A stretch of DNA of 64,000 nucleotides from Micavibrio aeruginosavorus_D (GCF_051245535.1 NZ_CP195303.1:2170001-2234000), one strand, 5' to 3'. Shown: positions 1 through 9,851, numbered from the stretch's first letter. Translations and numbers: made by a program. The notes: a model not told the origin generated them from the sequence alone.

Positions 1-153
1 AGCATCGTGACATTCCACAGCCATCAACGGCCCGCCCGCCCATTTGCGGCACATGCCGCAATGACATGCCCCCATCGTGGCCTTGTCCAGCACGGCGGCA
101 ACGGACACGGCGCCGCACAGGCAGGCGCCGGTATAGGTTTTCTTTTCTGTCAT
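1..153 (-). CDS. GFA-family (glutathione-dependent formaldehyde-activating enzyme-like) protein, partial
   Basis: Only the N-terminal 51 codons are inside the window; the gene runs off the left edge. The start ATG (complement of 151-153) has a GAGGA ribosome-binding site about eight bases upstream. The peptide shows the family's zinc-binding pattern: GACLCGAV near the N-terminus, then ACHCGMCRKW. The GFA/CENP-V fold binds two zinc ions through such cysteines. Many members are annotated as formaldehyde-activating enzymes, but most have no proven activity, so the substrate is unknown. The family assignment rests on motif recognition in a short fragment. Confidence 0.75.
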   Translation of the reverse strand, partial: MTEKKTYTGACLCGAVSVAAVLDKATMGACHCGMCRKWAGGPLMAVECHDA

Positions 154-481
154 GGTTGGGGTCCTCATTATTATATGTGATGGATTTTGGCGGGGGCGGC
201 CGGGGCTGTCCAGCGGGCTTGGTTCGCATCCTGAGATTTTGTTAACCATTCTCCGCTACGGTGGGGCGGTTGGGTGAGACGTCTGTCCGGCGGCTCGTTT
301 TTCATAAAGATTCTGCGTTCGTATTCTGCGTACCGTCCCGCCTTTTTTGTGCAGCGTGTCATATCCCTGAGCGTTGAAGGATTATAATAAACCGCTCAGA
401 TCTGCGTGTTATGTTGGTATGTAGGTGGACCCAGGCCCGCCCTCCTCTCAAGGGGACAAGCCCGGATCAAAAAAACCCTCC

Positions 482-496
482 TTATTAACATAATAA
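482..496. promoter_or_regulatory. Candidate operator: 6-bp inverted repeat with 3-base spacer
   Basis: TTATTA and TAATAA are perfect inverted copies separated by ACA, about 126 bases upstream of the adhesin start. The spacing and symmetry suit a dimeric repressor or activator, but no cognate regulator is identifiable. AT-rich palindromes can also arise by chance. Confidence 0.25.
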
Positions 497-609
497 AGTT
501 TGACTCTCCTGCGCAAAAGGGGTAGAACTCTGCCATTCCTAAATGGGATTGGTGTGCCTATGGTGTGCCCAATTTTCGGGCAAGAAAAACGCGGTGAAAC
601 GCGCAATAG

Positions 610-614
610 AGGAG
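610..614 (+). promoter_or_regulatory. Ribosome-binding site deciding the adhesin start
   Basis: AGGAG lies eight bases before the ATG at 623. The upstream in-frame start at 500 would add 41 residues and has no comparable site, so 623 is preferred. Confidence 0.7.
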
Positions 615-622
615 AAGTTATA

Positions 623-3600
623 ATGGCCGAACAAAAATCATCCACCGCACAGGTGTTTTCCGCAGATCAATCCAACGGTTTGCCGTTTGGTTCCGCGGAT
701 ATCCAAGGCATGAGCCTGTCGCCAACTGGCGCACTGGTCATCAAGCTGACGGATGGGTCATCTCTCCAGATTGATAATTTCAAAGAGCTGAGCGCGCAGG
801 GTGCGCAGATCGCTCTCGCCGATGGCGAAGTCATCGACACTGCAAAATTACTGGCGACCTTGTCGGGCGCCACCAATGCTCCTGCGAATGATCGCGCCGA
901 CGGCCCGGCTGTGATCGTTGCTGCACCGGGTGCTGGCAAGACCGTCGAAATCACCATGGCAGACGGCACGGTTTACGAACTCTCCTTCGACCTTGATGCA
1001 CAAACCACCCGCGTTGAAAGCAACGGCGATCTGGTCGTTACGTTTGCCGATGGCGGCGTTCTGGTCCTGCAAGGCTACAGCGACGCCGTGAAGGGTGATA
1101 ACCCGCCGTCTCTGTCTCTGGCGGATGGCACCGTGATCAACGGTGTTGATGTGCTGACCATGGTTGCCAAAGATGCCGAAGCGGACAAAGCCGCGAAGGT
1201 TGAGCCGGCTTCCGGTGAAACTGATAATGTCGATCTGGCGCAACTGGCTGAACAATTGGCCGCCGTAGAACCGGCCGCCGGTGAAGCGGGCAGCGCGGGT
1301 GGATCCCGTGGTGGTTTCGGTTTCCAAAGCGCGGTTGATTCCGCACCGCTGGACAGCCCGGATGCCATCGGCCCGATTGGCCCGACAGCCCTGCAATACA
1401 ATATCCCTGAATTCAAAGAAGACATCTTCTTCGAAGAAGGCCCGGCCCCGACCCCGGTGGCCCCGCCGCCGCCGTCTTTGGAAGTCGGCAATTCGGTTGT
1501 GAAGGAAGATGGTTCGGTTCAGCTGGTGATTCTGGCTGATTCGGGCACGGCTTCGGGTGTTAATCTGGTTATCACCGTGTCCGGTATTCCGGCGGGTTGG
1601 ACCGTGAACCCGGGTCTGGGCACATACAACAGCACGACGGGTACATGGACATTCACATTGCTGGGCGGTGGTTCCACCTCTCAGGCCCCGACTTTGTCCC
1701 CGCCGGCGCAATCCGACGTGGACCTGCCGAACCTGCAAGTCACCGCAACGAACATCAGCACATCAACAGGCCTCAGCTCTAGCAGCGACGGCACGATTGA
1801 CGTGACGGTTGATGCGGTTGCTGACGCGCCGGACATCACCGCCAATGGCGGCACTGAAGTTGAAGGCACCCCGATCGCCCTGACGGTGAATGGCGTGCTG
1901 GGCGTCGATGATTTCGACGGTTCTGAATCAATTGATTACTACACCATTTCCGGCGTTGATCCGGCTCTGTTCACACTGTCTGCCGGTGTGGATATGGGTG
2001 GTGGTGTCTGGAAACTGACTCCGGCTGATCTGGTGGGTCTGACCATCAATCCTCTGGACAACAACCATCACGGCACGACGACTCTGACCGCGACGGTTCA
2101 CACGAAAGATACACCGAATGACGGTGAATTCGATTCTACCGACAACATCAATCAAGATTCGACGACCCTGAACGTCACATGGACTCCGGTCATCAACCCG
2201 CCGTCCATTCTGGTCAATGGCGGCGTTGATAACGCACAGGTGAAAGAAGACAACTCGGTTGATGTTCCTCTGACCGCCGCGCTGGGCACGAACCCGGCTG
2301 TGGGCGAATACATGGTTGTAACGGTGACGGGCATTCCGTCCAGCTGGGGCTTCTCCGCTCCGGTGGGCACGTACAATGCCGCCACGGGCACCTGGACCTA
2401 TACGGTTCCGGCAAATTCTGACCTTTCCACGACACTGACCTTCTCGCCGCCGGCGAACTCTGACATTGACCTGTCGGGTTTGAACGCCACCGTTGTCGCG
2501 TTTGATCCGACCGCGGGCATCCAAACCGCGCCGATCAATGACGGTTTCGGAATTATCGTTGACGCCGTGGCCGATCCGGTCACGCTGAACGCCAGTGACG
2601 TATCGGGTAACGAAAACACCACGATGCCTATCGTGCTGAACTCCTCCCTGAGCGATCTGGATGGTTCGGAAGTCATCACGGGCTACACCATTGCGGGCGT
2701 TCCCGCTGGTTTCACCCTGTCCGCTGGTTCATATGATGCAGGCACAGGCCTGTGGACTCTGACCCCGGCACAAATTGCGGGCCTGACCATTACGTCGCCG
2801 GCCAACCATGTTGGCACCCTGACGCTGGATGTGACCGTGTACAGTACGGAAAACCCGGTGAGCGATGGCGAATTTGATACAACCGACAACAACGCGTCGG
2901 CTACGGATTCCCTGACCGTGACCTGGAAGCCGGTCGTCAATCCGCCGACCATCGAAGTCAATAACGGTGTCGACGATGTGATCGTGAAAGAAGACGGCAC
3001 AGTCTTCGTGAAAATCGTTGCGGCTCTGGACCCGGCGGGTTCGGGCAATGAAATTCTGACCGTGACCGTGACGGGCATTGATCCGACATGGACGCTGACC
3101 ACGGGCGCGGCCAATGGTACGTATAATCCGGCAACGGGCACGTGGACGATCACGATGCCGGCGGGCCAAAACTACAATGGCGGTCTGACCTTCGCGCCGC
3201 CGGCGCAATCCGATCTGGATCTGACCGGTCTGAACGCAACGGCCACGGCTTTTGAACCGGCAACGGGAACCTCTGCGAATGCCAATGATGCGTTCCAGAT
3301 CATCACCGACGCTGTCGCTGATGAACCGGAAATCACCGCCAATGGTGGCACCGCTGTTGAAGGTACGCCGATCGCGTTGACCTTGAACGGTATGTTGCAA
3401 GACGATACCTTCGACGGTTCCGAATCGATCAGCCACTACACCATTTCCGGCGTTCTGCCGGGCTTCACCCTGTCCGCTGGGACGAATCTGGGTGGTGGTG
3501 TCTGGCAACTGACCCCGGCACAGCTGGCCGGTCTGACGATTACGCCGCCGAATTCAAATTTCAATGGCACGCTGCCTTTGACGGCGACCGTTCACACGGT

Positions 3601-6600
3601 GGATACGCCGAATGACGTTGAAAATGATACGGGCGACAACACCAATTCCGACTCCGCTCCGTTGAATGTCACATGGACTCCGGTCATCAACCCGCCGTCC
3701 ATTCTGGCCAATGGTGGCGTTGATAACGCGCAAGTGAAAGAAGACGGCACGGTTGACGTTCCGCTGACCGCCGCGCTGGGCACGAACCCGGCTGTGGGCG
3801 AATACATGGTTGTAACCGTGACGGGCATTCCGGCAAGCTGGGGCTTCTCCGCTCCGGTGGGCACGTACAATGCCGCCACGGGCACTTGGACCTATACGGT
3901 TCCGGCCAATTCCAACCTGTCCACGACACTGACCTTCACACCACCGGCGCAATCCGATGTGGATCTGTCCGGTCTGGTGGCAACGGTTGTGGCGTTTGAT
4001 CCGACCGCGGGCATCCAAACGGCACCGATCAATGATGGTTTTGGCATCATTGTTGACGCTGTTGCTGATGCACCGGACATCACCGCCAATGGCGGCACGG
4101 CTGCTGAAGGTACGCCGATTGCCCTGACCCTGAACGGTATGTTGGGTGTCGATAATTTCGATGGTTCCGAATCGATCAGCCACTACACCATTTCCGGTGT
4201 TCTGCCGGGCTTTACCCTGTCCGCTGGGACGAATCTGGGTGGTGGTGTCTGGCAACTGACCCCGGCGCAACTGGCTGGTCTGACGATTACGCCGCCGAAT
4301 TCCAACTTCAATGGCACATTGCCTTTGACGGCGACCGTTCACACGGTGGATACACCGAACGACGTTGAAAATGATACGGGCGACAACACCAATTCCGACT
4401 CGGCTCCGCTGAGCGTGACCTGGACACCGGGCATTAACCCGCCGACCATTCTGGTCAATGGCGGCGTTGACGATGCATGGGTGAAGGAAGATGGGTCCGT
4501 GAATGTGGCTCTGGTTGCCAATCTGGGCGCCAATGCCGATACGGACGAATATCTGGTTGTGACCGTGACGGGCATCGACGCCAGCTGGGGCTTCTCCGCT
4601 CCGGTGGGCACGTACAATGCTGCCACGGGCACTTGGACCTACACGGTTCCGGCGGGTCAAAACCTGTCGACCGTAATGACCTTCACGCCGCCGGCGGACA
4701 AGGACATCGACATGACCGGTCTGGTGGCGACGGCTGTATCGAAAGATACGTCCACGGGCCAAACCAGCACCCCGGCCAATGACGGGTTCAACGTCCGCAC
4801 CGATGCGGTCATTGATGAACCGAACCTGAGCGCAAGCAACGCATCCGGCTCCGACAACACCCCGATCGCACTGAACATCGCGACCAGCGTGGGTGATACG
4901 GACGGGTCCGAAGTGATCACGCACCTGACCATCACGGGCGTGCCGTCTGGCGCAACCCTGTCGGCGGGCACATACAACGCCGCGACCGATACATGGACGC
5001 TGACCCCGGCACAATTGGCGGGCCTGACCATGACGCCGGTGCGCGGGACCGAAGGGTCTTACACGCTGACGGTTAAAACCTTTGCCAAGGAACAAAACCT
5101 CAGCGGTCTGGAAAACGACCTGAGCGACAACGATGCGACGAAACAAGTCACATTGAATGTCACTGTGACCGACGATGAACCGCAAAACTTCAACGCACCG
5201 GGTAAAACGGTCGATGAAACGTCCTTGCACACGTCGCCGACGGTAACGGTCACGAACACGCTGACCGCGAATTTCGGCTCTGATGCCCCGGGCAGCTTCG
5301 GCTTCGCCGGTGCGGCCCCGAGCGGCTTGTTCTCGAACGGCGTTCCGGTTGTTGTGACGCTGTCTGGCAACACCTATACGGCGATGGCGGGTACGGATCC
5401 GATCTTTACCCTCAGCCTGAACCCGGCCACGGGCACCTACACCTTCAACCTGACCGGTGTTCTGGACCACCCGATTGCGGGCAACCCGAACGAACCGATC
5501 AACCTGAACTTCGGTGTGAAAGCAACCGATGCCGATGGTGATGTGGCCAACGGCACCGTGACCATCACGGTTCTGGACGATGCCCCGACCGCACACCATG
5601 ATGTCAATAATTTCGACATTCTGGATGGCGGCACGACCGGCAACGTTATTACGGGCCTTAATGCTGACAATGTTGGCGCGGCCGATCTGGGTTCCCAGGA
5701 CGTTCCGAACAATGTTACGGCTGTGTCCTTCGGTGGTACGACGGTGACCGTTCCGGCGACTGGCGAAGCCACGATCGAAGGCGATCACGGCACACTGAAA
5801 ATCAAGGCTGACGGCTCTTACACCTACACCGTAAAAGCCGGTCCGGCCCCGGATCAGGATTATAACGTTGTTATGATGCTGGACGTGTCCGGTTCCATGG
5901 GCGATGCGAATGATCCGTCGTCGAAAATGGCGAAATTGATCGACGCCGTTCAAAACCTGATGAACGATTTCAACGCTTATCCGAACGGCGACATCAATGT
6001 TCACATTGTGCCGTTCGGCACCGACTCGCTGACGGGTCAAACATTCAATGTCACCGATCCGTCGGGTCTGGCGGCTGTGCTGGCCTATCTGAACGGTTTG
6101 AACACCACGGGTGGCTTCACCAACTACGAAGCTCCGCTGGCGGATGCTGCGGCTTGGTTGGCATCCCAACCGGCTGGTGCAACGAATCTCAGCTACTTCG
6201 TGTCTGATGGCGAACCGAATCGTTATATCGACAGCAACGGCGATGTTCAGTCGGGCAACCTGTCCACCATCCTGAGCCAATTGACTGGTGGCGACGGTTC
6301 ACCGGAAATCTCCACCCTGCAAGGTCTGGGTGAGGTGATTGCGGTTGGTATTGGTGTCAATTCCTCGACGCTGGACAATCTTGATTACATCGACACCGGC
6401 GCAAACGCGATCGATGTTCAGGATCCGGATGACCTCAGCTCGGCTCTGGCCAACGCCAGCCCGATTGGCGGCGCGACACCGGGCACGGATGTGTTCGAAT
6501 ACACACTGACCGATGCTGACGGCGATCCGTCCAAGGCTACGCTGACCCTGACGGGCGAAGCACCGGACGTTCTGCCGCCGACCATTACCGTGAATAACGG

Positions 6601-9529
6601 TGTGGACGATGTGATCGTGAAGGAAGATGGATCTATCTTCGTTTCGATCGTTGCGGCTCTGGACCCGGCGGGTCCGGCTGGTCAGGTTCTGACCGTGAAA
6701 GTTACGGGCATCAATGCCGACTGGACGATCACCAATGCCAACGGCACGTACAATGCCGGAACGGGCACCTGGACGATCACGCTGCCGGCGGGCCAAAACT
6801 ACAACGGCGGCCTGACCTTCAAACCGAAAGCCAACAGCGATGTTGATTTGTCTGGTCTGGTTGCGACCGCAACCGCGACGGAACCGGTGACGGGTCTGAC
6901 AGCATCCAGCAACGATGCGTTCCGTGTTGTCACCGATGCGGTTGCCGATGCGCCGAACCTGGTGGTCAGCAACACGGCTGGATCGGATAACGGTCCGATC
7001 GCGCTGAACATCCTGACTTCGGTCAATGATCTGGATGGTTCGGAAAGCATTTCCAGCGTTGTTATCTCCGGTGTTCCGGCGGGTGCAACATTGTCGGCTG
7101 GTACGTACAACGCGGCGGCCGATACATGGACGCTGACCCCGGCGCAGCTGTCTGGTCTGAAACTGAACCCGGTTCGCGGCACTGAGGGCACAATCACCCT
7201 GACCGTGAAAACCACCGCGACGGAAACCAATCTGTCCGGCACGGAAGTGGATCTGACCGACAACAATGCCACGACCACGAAAACCCTGACCGTAACGGTC
7301 ACGGATGATGAACCGTACGATCTGTCGGCTCCGGCGAAAACGCTGGACGAATCCGACATGAACGGCGGCAGCCTGAGCACAACCGGCACGGTGACGGCGG
7401 CCTTTGGCTCCGACACACCGGGCACATTCGCGGGCACGGGAACGTTCAGCAACTCGGTTGGCACCCTGAAATCGGGCGGTCAGACCGTTGTTGTGACGTT
7501 CGATGGCACCAGCTACACCGGTAAAGTCGGCGCGACGACAATCTTCACCCTGACCATGGCGTCGGGTGGAACCTATGTCTTCAACCTGCTGGGTACGCTG
7601 GATCACCCGAACACGTCTAACCATGACGACTCGATCACCCTGACCTTCGGGTTCAAGGCAACCGACTCCGACGGTGATGTCGCCAACAGTGCCGTAACCA
7701 TCTATGTGAAAGATGATGGCGTTGATGCAATCAACGACACCAACGCACTGGATGTGGCCATTGGCCATGTGTCCGGCAACGTTCTGGTGAACGATGTGAA
7801 GAGCGAAGACGATCTGAACGTCGTGTCCGCTGTGAAATTCGGCACCACGACGACCAACGTTTCCGCCACAGGCGAAACGACGATCGTTGCGACGAACGGC
7901 ACGCTGAAAATCGATGCCGACGGGAACTACACCTACACGCTGAAACCGGGCAAAACCACGCCGGATGATTTCACCTACACGCTGAAAGACGGCGACGGTG
8001 ACACCGATACGGCAACCCTGAAATTCAACGTGCTGGAACCGGTTCTGCTGGTTGGTACAAACACGGATGACAAAACGGGCTCGACGACGGATTACGTTGT
8101 TGGTAACGGCGAAGGTGTCATCACCGGCGGCGCGGCCAGCGACATCCTGATCGGCGATGCTGGTGGGTCGTCCATGCAGAACGTCGACAAGGATTACAAC
8201 ATCGTGATGATGCTGGACGTGTCCGGCTCGATGGGCAGCAACGATCGTTCGGGCGACCGGATGTACAAGCTGATCCAAGCGGTGAAAAATCTGGTTGGCG
8301 ATCTGGATACCTACACGGGCGGCGATGTGATCATTCACTTCGTTCCGTTCGCAACCAACGTTGGCACGGAACGCACGTTCAATCTGGCAACGGATTCGCT
8401 GAGCAGCATCTACGCCTACATCGAATCGCTGGACGGCAACGGCTTCACCAACTACGAAGCCCCGATGCAGGCCGCGATTGAGTGGATGGAAGATGCCGCC
8501 GCCGCGAACCCGGATGCGGAACGCATCAGCTATTTCGTCTCTGACGGTGCGCCGAACCACTATCTGAACAACAGCGGTCAACCGGTGAACGCAGGCGATA
8601 ATTCCGGCGGCGCTGCACGCGCGATGGATGAAATCCGTGGCGATGTTCAGACCCCGGGTGGCTGGAATGATGACAACACAAACGAAATCGCAATGCTGCA
8701 AGCGCTGAGCGAAGTGATCGGTGTGGGTATCAATCTGGGCGCAACCAGCACGAACTTTGGCTACATCAAAGAGATCGACTCCGACGGTGTTGCCATTAAC
8801 GTGAATGACTCCGACGATCTGTCCGCGGCTCTGCAGGGTTCGAACCCGCTGAACCAACTGGCGGATCTGGGTGATGACGTTCTGGTCGGCGGGAATGGCA
8901 ATGACATCCTGTTCGGCGACTCGGTCTTCACCGATGATCTGGCGCTGGCCCAAGGCCTGACCACGCTGAAAGGCGCGGGCTGGGATGTCTTCGCCAAACT
9001 GGAAGCTGGCCAAGGCACGAACGCGGGCTGGACCCGTGCGGATACGATTGATTACATCCGCACCCATGGCGAAGCTCTGGCCGCCGAATCCGTCACCACC
9101 ACGGGCGACACCCGTGATGGCGGCAATGATACGCTGAACGGTGGGGCCGGTAACGACCTGATCTTCGGTCAGGAAGGCAACGACACCATCGATGGTGGCG
9201 CGGGCGATGACACGCTGTATGGCGGTTCGGGTGCCGATACCTTCCTGTATCAATCGATGGCCGATGGCAAAGACACGGTGAAGGACTTTGATGCGGCCGA
9301 AGGCGACCGTATCGATCTGTCCGATCTGCTCTCCGGTCTGGGTTACAACCCGACTGACGACGCGATCAACGACTTCGTGTTCGCCCGCACCGAAAGCGGC
9401 AAGACCATTCTGTCGATCGATACGACGGGTATGGGCAATGCCGCCGGGGCGCAGGACATCGTGGTGCTGGAGGGCGTGAACGCCACCCTGAACCAGTTGT
9501 TGACCGCCGGTGTCGTGACCGACGTCTGA
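623..9529 (+). CDS. Giant type I-secreted RTX adhesin with VCBS/cadherin-like repeats and two vWA domains
   Basis: This predicted surface adhesin of 2968 residues should be exported by the type I system encoded just downstream. Residues 1-210 contain two related halves, each with an LVxxxxDGxxLxxxxF-like core, resembling the N-terminal module of BapA/LapA-type adhesins. A proline-rich linker follows near 275. Residues about 290-1740 and 1960-2480 are cadherin-like repeats with a period near 250 residues, plus VCBS/T1SS-143-type units. Two vWA domains carry MIDAS DVSGS motifs beginning at D1754 and D2532. RTX nonapeptides of the GGxGND type lie at about 2748-2766 and 2833-2873. They are followed by an aspartate-rich C-terminal target domain, consistent with type I export. 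There is no N-terminal Sec signal, as expected for this route. The ligand is unknown. Confidence 0.9.
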   Translation: MAEQKSSTAQVFSADQSNGLPFGSADIQGMSLSPTGALVIKLTDGSSLQIDNFKELSAQGAQIALADGEVIDTAKLLATLSGATNAPANDRADGPAVIVAAPGAGKTVEITMADGTVYELSFDLDAQTTRVESNGDLVVTFADGGVLVLQGYSDAVKGDNPPSLSLADGTVINGVDVLTMVAKDAEADKAAKVEPASGETDNVDLAQLAEQLAAVEPAAGEAGSAGGSRGGFGFQSAVDSAPLDSPDAIGPIGPTALQYNIPEFKEDIFFEEGPAPTPVAPPPPSLEVGNSVVKEDGSVQLVILADSGTASGVNLVITVSGIPAGWTVNPGLGTYNSTTGTWTFTLLGGGSTSQAPTLSPPAQSDVDLPNLQVTATNISTSTGLSSSSDGTIDVTVDAVADAPDITANGGTEVEGTPIALTVNGVLGVDDFDGSESIDYYTISGVDPALFTLSAGVDMGGGVWKLTPADLVGLTINPLDNNHHGTTTLTATVHTKDTPNDGEFDSTDNINQDSTTLNVTWTPVINPPSILVNGGVDNAQVKEDNSVDVPLTAALGTNPAVGEYMVVTVTGIPSSWGFSAPVGTYNAATGTWTYTVPANSDLSTTLTFSPPANSDIDLSGLNATVVAFDPTAGIQTAPINDGFGIIVDAVADPVTLNASDVSGNENTTMPIVLNSSLSDLDGSEVITGYTIAGVPAGFTLSAGSYDAGTGLWTLTPAQIAGLTITSPANHVGTLTLDVTVYSTENPVSDGEFDTTDNNASATDSLTVTWKPVVNPPTIEVNNGVDDVIVKEDGTVFVKIVAALDPAGSGNEILTVTVTGIDPTWTLTTGAANGTYNPATGTWTITMPAGQNYNGGLTFAPPAQSDLDLTGLNATATAFEPATGTSANANDAFQIITDAVADEPEITANGGTAVEGTPIALTLNGMLQDDTFDGSESISHYTISGVLPGFTLSAGTNLGGGVWQLTPAQLAGLTITPPNSNFNGTLPLTATVHTVDTPNDVENDTGDNTNSDSAPLNVTWTPVINPPSILANGGVDNAQVKEDGTVDVPLTAALGTNPAVGEYMVVTVTGIPASWGFSAPVGTYNAATGTWTYTVPANSNLSTTLTFTPPAQSDVDLSGLVATVVAFDPTAGIQTAPINDGFGIIVDAVADAPDITANGGTAAEGTPIALTLNGMLGVDNFDGSESISHYTISGVLPGFTLSAGTNLGGGVWQLTPAQLAGLTITPPNSNFNGTLPLTATVHTVDTPNDVENDTGDNTNSDSAPLSVTWTPGINPPTILVNGGVDDAWVKEDGSVNVALVANLGANADTDEYLVVTVTGIDASWGFSAPVGTYNAATGTWTYTVPAGQNLSTVMTFTPPADKDIDMTGLVATAVSKDTSTGQTSTPANDGFNVRTDAVIDEPNLSASNASGSDNTPIALNIATSVGDTDGSEVITHLTITGVPSGATLSAGTYNAATDTWTLTPAQLAGLTMTPVRGTEGSYTLTVKTFAKEQNLSGLENDLSDNDATKQVTLNVTVTDDEPQNFNAPGKTVDETSLHTSPTVTVTNTLTANFGSDAPGSFGFAGAAPSGLFSNGVPVVVTLSGNTYTAMAGTDPIFTLSLNPATGTYTFNLTGVLDHPIAGNPNEPINLNFGVKATDADGDVANGTVTITVLDDAPTAHHDVNNFDILDGGTTGNVITGLNADNVGAADLGSQDVPNNVTAVSFGGTTVTVPATGEATIEGDHGTLKIKADGSYTYTVKAGPAPDQDYNVVMMLDVSGSMGDANDPSSKMAKLIDAVQNLMNDFNAYPNGDINVHIVPFGTDSLTGQTFNVTDPSGLAAVLAYLNGLNTTGGFTNYEAPLADAAAWLASQPAGATNLSYFVSDGEPNRYIDSNGDVQSGNLSTILSQLTGGDGSPEISTLQGLGEVIAVGIGVNSSTLDNLDYIDTGANAIDVQDPDDLSSALANASPIGGATPGTDVFEYTLTDADGDPSKATLTLTGEAPDVLPPTITVNNGVDDVIVKEDGSIFVSIVAALDPAGPAGQVLTVKVTGINADWTITNANGTYNAGTGTWTITLPAGQNYNGGLTFKPKANSDVDLSGLVATATATEPVTGLTASSNDAFRVVTDAVADAPNLVVSNTAGSDNGPIALNILTSVNDLDGSESISSVVISGVPAGATLSAGTYNAAADTWTLTPAQLSGLKLNPVRGTEGTITLTVKTTATETNLSGTEVDLTDNNATTTKTLTVTVTDDEPYDLSAPAKTLDESDMNGGSLSTTGTVTAAFGSDTPGTFAGTGTFSNSVGTLKSGGQTVVVTFDGTSYTGKVGATTIFTLTMASGGTYVFNLLGTLDHPNTSNHDDSITLTFGFKATDSDGDVANSAVTIYVKDDGVDAINDTNALDVAIGHVSGNVLVNDVKSEDDLNVVSAVKFGTTTTNVSATGETTIVATNGTLKIDADGNYTYTLKPGKTTPDDFTYTLKDGDGDTDTATLKFNVLEPVLLVGTNTDDKTGSTTDYVVGNGEGVITGGAASDILIGDAGGSSMQNVDKDYNIVMMLDVSGSMGSNDRSGDRMYKLIQAVKNLVGDLDTYTGGDVIIHFVPFATNVGTERTFNLATDSLSSIYAYIESLDGNGFTNYEAPMQAAIEWMEDAAAANPDAERISYFVSDGAPNHYLNNSGQPVNAGDNSGGAARAMDEIRGDVQTPGGWNDDNTNEIAMLQALSEVIGVGINLGATSTNFGYIKEIDSDGVAINVNDSDDLSAALQGSNPLNQLADLGDDVLVGGNGNDILFGDSVFTDDLALAQGLTTLKGAGWDVFAKLEAGQGTNAGWTRADTIDYIRTHGEALAAESVTTTGDTRDGGNDTLNGGAGNDLIFGQEGNDTIDGGAGDDTLYGGSGADTFLYQSMADGKDTVKDFDAAEGDRIDLSDLLSGLGYNPTDDAINDFVFARTESGKTILSIDTTGMGNAAGAQDIVVLEGVNATLNQLLTAGVVTDV
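2180..4420 (+). repeat. Near-identical ~750-bp coding repeats inside the adhesin
   Basis: The DNA around 2180-2540 closely matches 3680-4030, two periods away, and 3340-3680 closely matches 4090-4420, one period away. Long runs are identical even at third codon positions. This suggests recent duplication or ongoing gene conversion between repeats, not just protein-level constraint. Such a tract could change length by recombination and is prone to assembly collapse. Confidence 0.75.
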
Positions 9530-9851
9530 TTGACAGTTTTTACAGAATAATAAAATGGCCCGGGGTGTCCTTGGGCCATTTTTGTATAGGGTGCGGGTGC
9601 GGGGGACCGAACAAACACGGCCCCGCCTGCATACAAAAACACCCTATATGAATTACGGAAACCAACCCCTAGACCACGGCCTTGTTTCCCTGTATAAGAA
9701 ACAGGCAAATTTATATTGGAACACAATGGGTTTCGGTATAAAACGGGTGTGCCGGGCGATCCCGTCATTCCAAAGGTTATCCACTTTTGGGTGTACGTTT
9801 CTTGGACTGCGCCGGATCATATTGTTCGACATGATTTAAATGGGGAAAACA
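9530..9851. other. Intergenic region between adhesin and TolC-like gene
   Basis: Besides the terminator, this gap holds a structured segment at 9585-9648: TATAGGGTG pairs with CACCCTATA and encloses GCGGGG/CCCCGC. A possible promoter for the next gene is TTGGAA near 9716 and TATAAA 15 bases later. The open frame that spans it has no family resemblance and is not called as a gene. Confidence 0.45.
9552..9583 (+). terminator. Rho-independent terminator after the adhesin
   Basis: A ten-base-pair stem (AAAATGGCCC with GGGCCATTTT) is followed by a short T-run, 22 bases after the adhesin stop. It should separate the very long adhesin transcript from the downstream secretion genes. Confidence 0.8.

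Larger units (their letters stand above)
154..622. other. Intergenic region upstream of the giant adhesin
   Basis: This 469-base gap between the divergent GFA-like gene and the adhesin has no convincing gene. It contains a perfect TATAAT at 383-388 without a clear -35 box, an inverted repeat (TTATTA, three bases, TAATAA) at 482-496, and the adhesin ribosome-binding site at 610-614. The small open frames here lack ribosome-binding sites and recognisable products. I looked for a cyclic-di-GMP riboswitch because the downstream gene is an adhesin, but saw no matching conserved core. Confidence 0.5.

Noticed and set aside
171..362. Minus-strand open frame of 63 codons left of the adhesin
   Set aside because: No ribosome-binding site, composition unlike a folded protein, and no recognisable motif.
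3554..9253. Two very long minus-strand open frames (908 and 984 codons) opposite the adhesin
   Set aside because: They are antisense to the repetitive GC-rich adhesin frame. Their products are rich in Arg, Gly, His and Gln, with no motif and no ribosome-binding site. The sense frame has clear domains.
9555..9839. Open frame of 94 codons between the adhesin and TolC-like genes
   Set aside because: It overlaps the terminator and the structured segment, has no ribosome-binding site and no family resemblance.
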